From assembly GCA_035505775.1 (NCBI GenBank), contig DATJQN010000169.1:1-6513 (forward strand): a stretch of DNA of 6,513 nt, read 5' to 3'. Below, in pieces: positions 6,412-6,513 of the stretch. The DNA is from JAJXZP01 sp035505775 (GTDB lineage Bacteria; Spirochaetota; Spirochaetia; Treponematales; Rectinemataceae). The notes under the pieces were generated by a model, which worked only from the letters and a program-made list of their open reading frames with translations, was not told where the DNA came from and did no database searches. The position numbers were made by a program, and so were the translations under genes. Positions within the stretch are counted from its first letter, which is position 1. Every line of letters begins with the position of its first letter.

Positions 6412-6446
6412 GGCCGATGGCTGTCTTGCGCAAGATCGCCTTTTTT
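6412..6446 (+). terminator. Possible imperfect intrinsic terminator after the J-domain gene
   Basis: GGC and GAT (6412-6418, one bulged C) can pair with ATCGCC (6435-6440), enclosing an inner CTT/AAG pairing around GCGC. Six T residues follow directly (6441-6446). The stem is broken by an asymmetric internal loop and is weak for a GC-rich genome. It also overlaps a possible start of another gene, so at most one of the two readings is likely to hold. Confidence 0.25.
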
Positions 6447-6513
6447 ATTACCTTTCGACGGAACGTTTGTTCTGCAAGGGGAATCATCCGGGTAGTTGCG
6501 GATGTCGGTCCCA
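6417..6513 (+). CDS. Possible 5' end of a further gene (runs off the window)
   Basis: An ATG at 6417, eight bases after the J-domain stop, opens a frame without a stop to the window end: 32 codons beginning MAVLRKIAFFITFRRN. A basic residue pair followed by a short hydrophobic run could be the start of a membrane or exported protein. The ribosome site is weak (GAGTGG at 6408-6413). A second open frame begins with the GTG at 6410 but is Cys-rich and unconvincing. This stretch is visibly more AT-rich than the rest (T6 at 6441-6446), which may instead mean the operon ends here. I do not recognise a family. Confidence 0.22.
   Translation, partial: MAVLRKIAFFITFRRNVCSARGIIRVVADVGP

Noticed and set aside
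4487..6487. A 666-codon open frame on the - strand across the usp, flavodoxin-like and J-domain genes
   Set aside because: It is antisense to three genes with recognisable folds and motifs. Its translation is rich in Arg, Pro and Gly with no family pattern, and long shadow frames are expected in GC-rich coding DNA.

Overview
The window is a compact, gene-dense, GC-rich stretch. It contains the catalytic end of a bacterial V/A-type (rotary, vacuolar-like) ATPase operon, read entirely on the + strand, followed by three small accessory genes that appear to belong to the same transcription unit. The order is: 3' end of atpF (1-206), atpE (220-828), atpA (825-2591), atpB (2588-4006), atpD (4008-4640), a UspA-family protein (4637-5119), a flavodoxin-like protein (5156-5572) and a J-domain/TPR-like protein (5576-6409). 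The last ~100 bases (6410-6513) hold either the start of another gene or an imperfect terminator. No gap exceeds 40 bases before that tail. No RNA genes, mobile elements or CRISPR arrays were seen, and no convincing promoter.

The source is most likely a GC-rich bacterium. The F-E-A-B-D order, with F directly before E and no subunit C between E and A, plus the general look of the A, B and UspA proteins, recalls V-ATPase operons of spirochaetes (Treponema/Spirochaeta relatives). This assignment comes from memory of family patterns, not from a search, and other anaerobic lineages that carry V/A-ATPases remain possible.

Subunits A and B form the A3B3 catalytic hexamer. A carries the P-loop and GER/GNE catalytic residues, and B carries a degenerate nucleotide site and the Arg finger. 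D and F make the central rotor stalk, and E is part of the peripheral stalk. Membrane subunits I and K and subunit C are not in the window; they could lie upstream of atpF. Without them the coupling ion (H+ or Na+) and the direction (synthesis or hydrolysis) cannot be judged.

E/A, A/B and D/usp are joined by 4-base start/stop overlaps, which implies translational coupling. B/D is different: one base separates them, atpD has its own strong Shine-Dalgarno, and a 10-bp stem covers the first part of that Shine-Dalgarno. This is a candidate device for making less D than A and B, since the complex needs one D per three A and three B. The downstream Usp / flavodoxin-like / J-domain trio is the least explained part and is the best candidate for an undescribed ATPase-linked accessory module.
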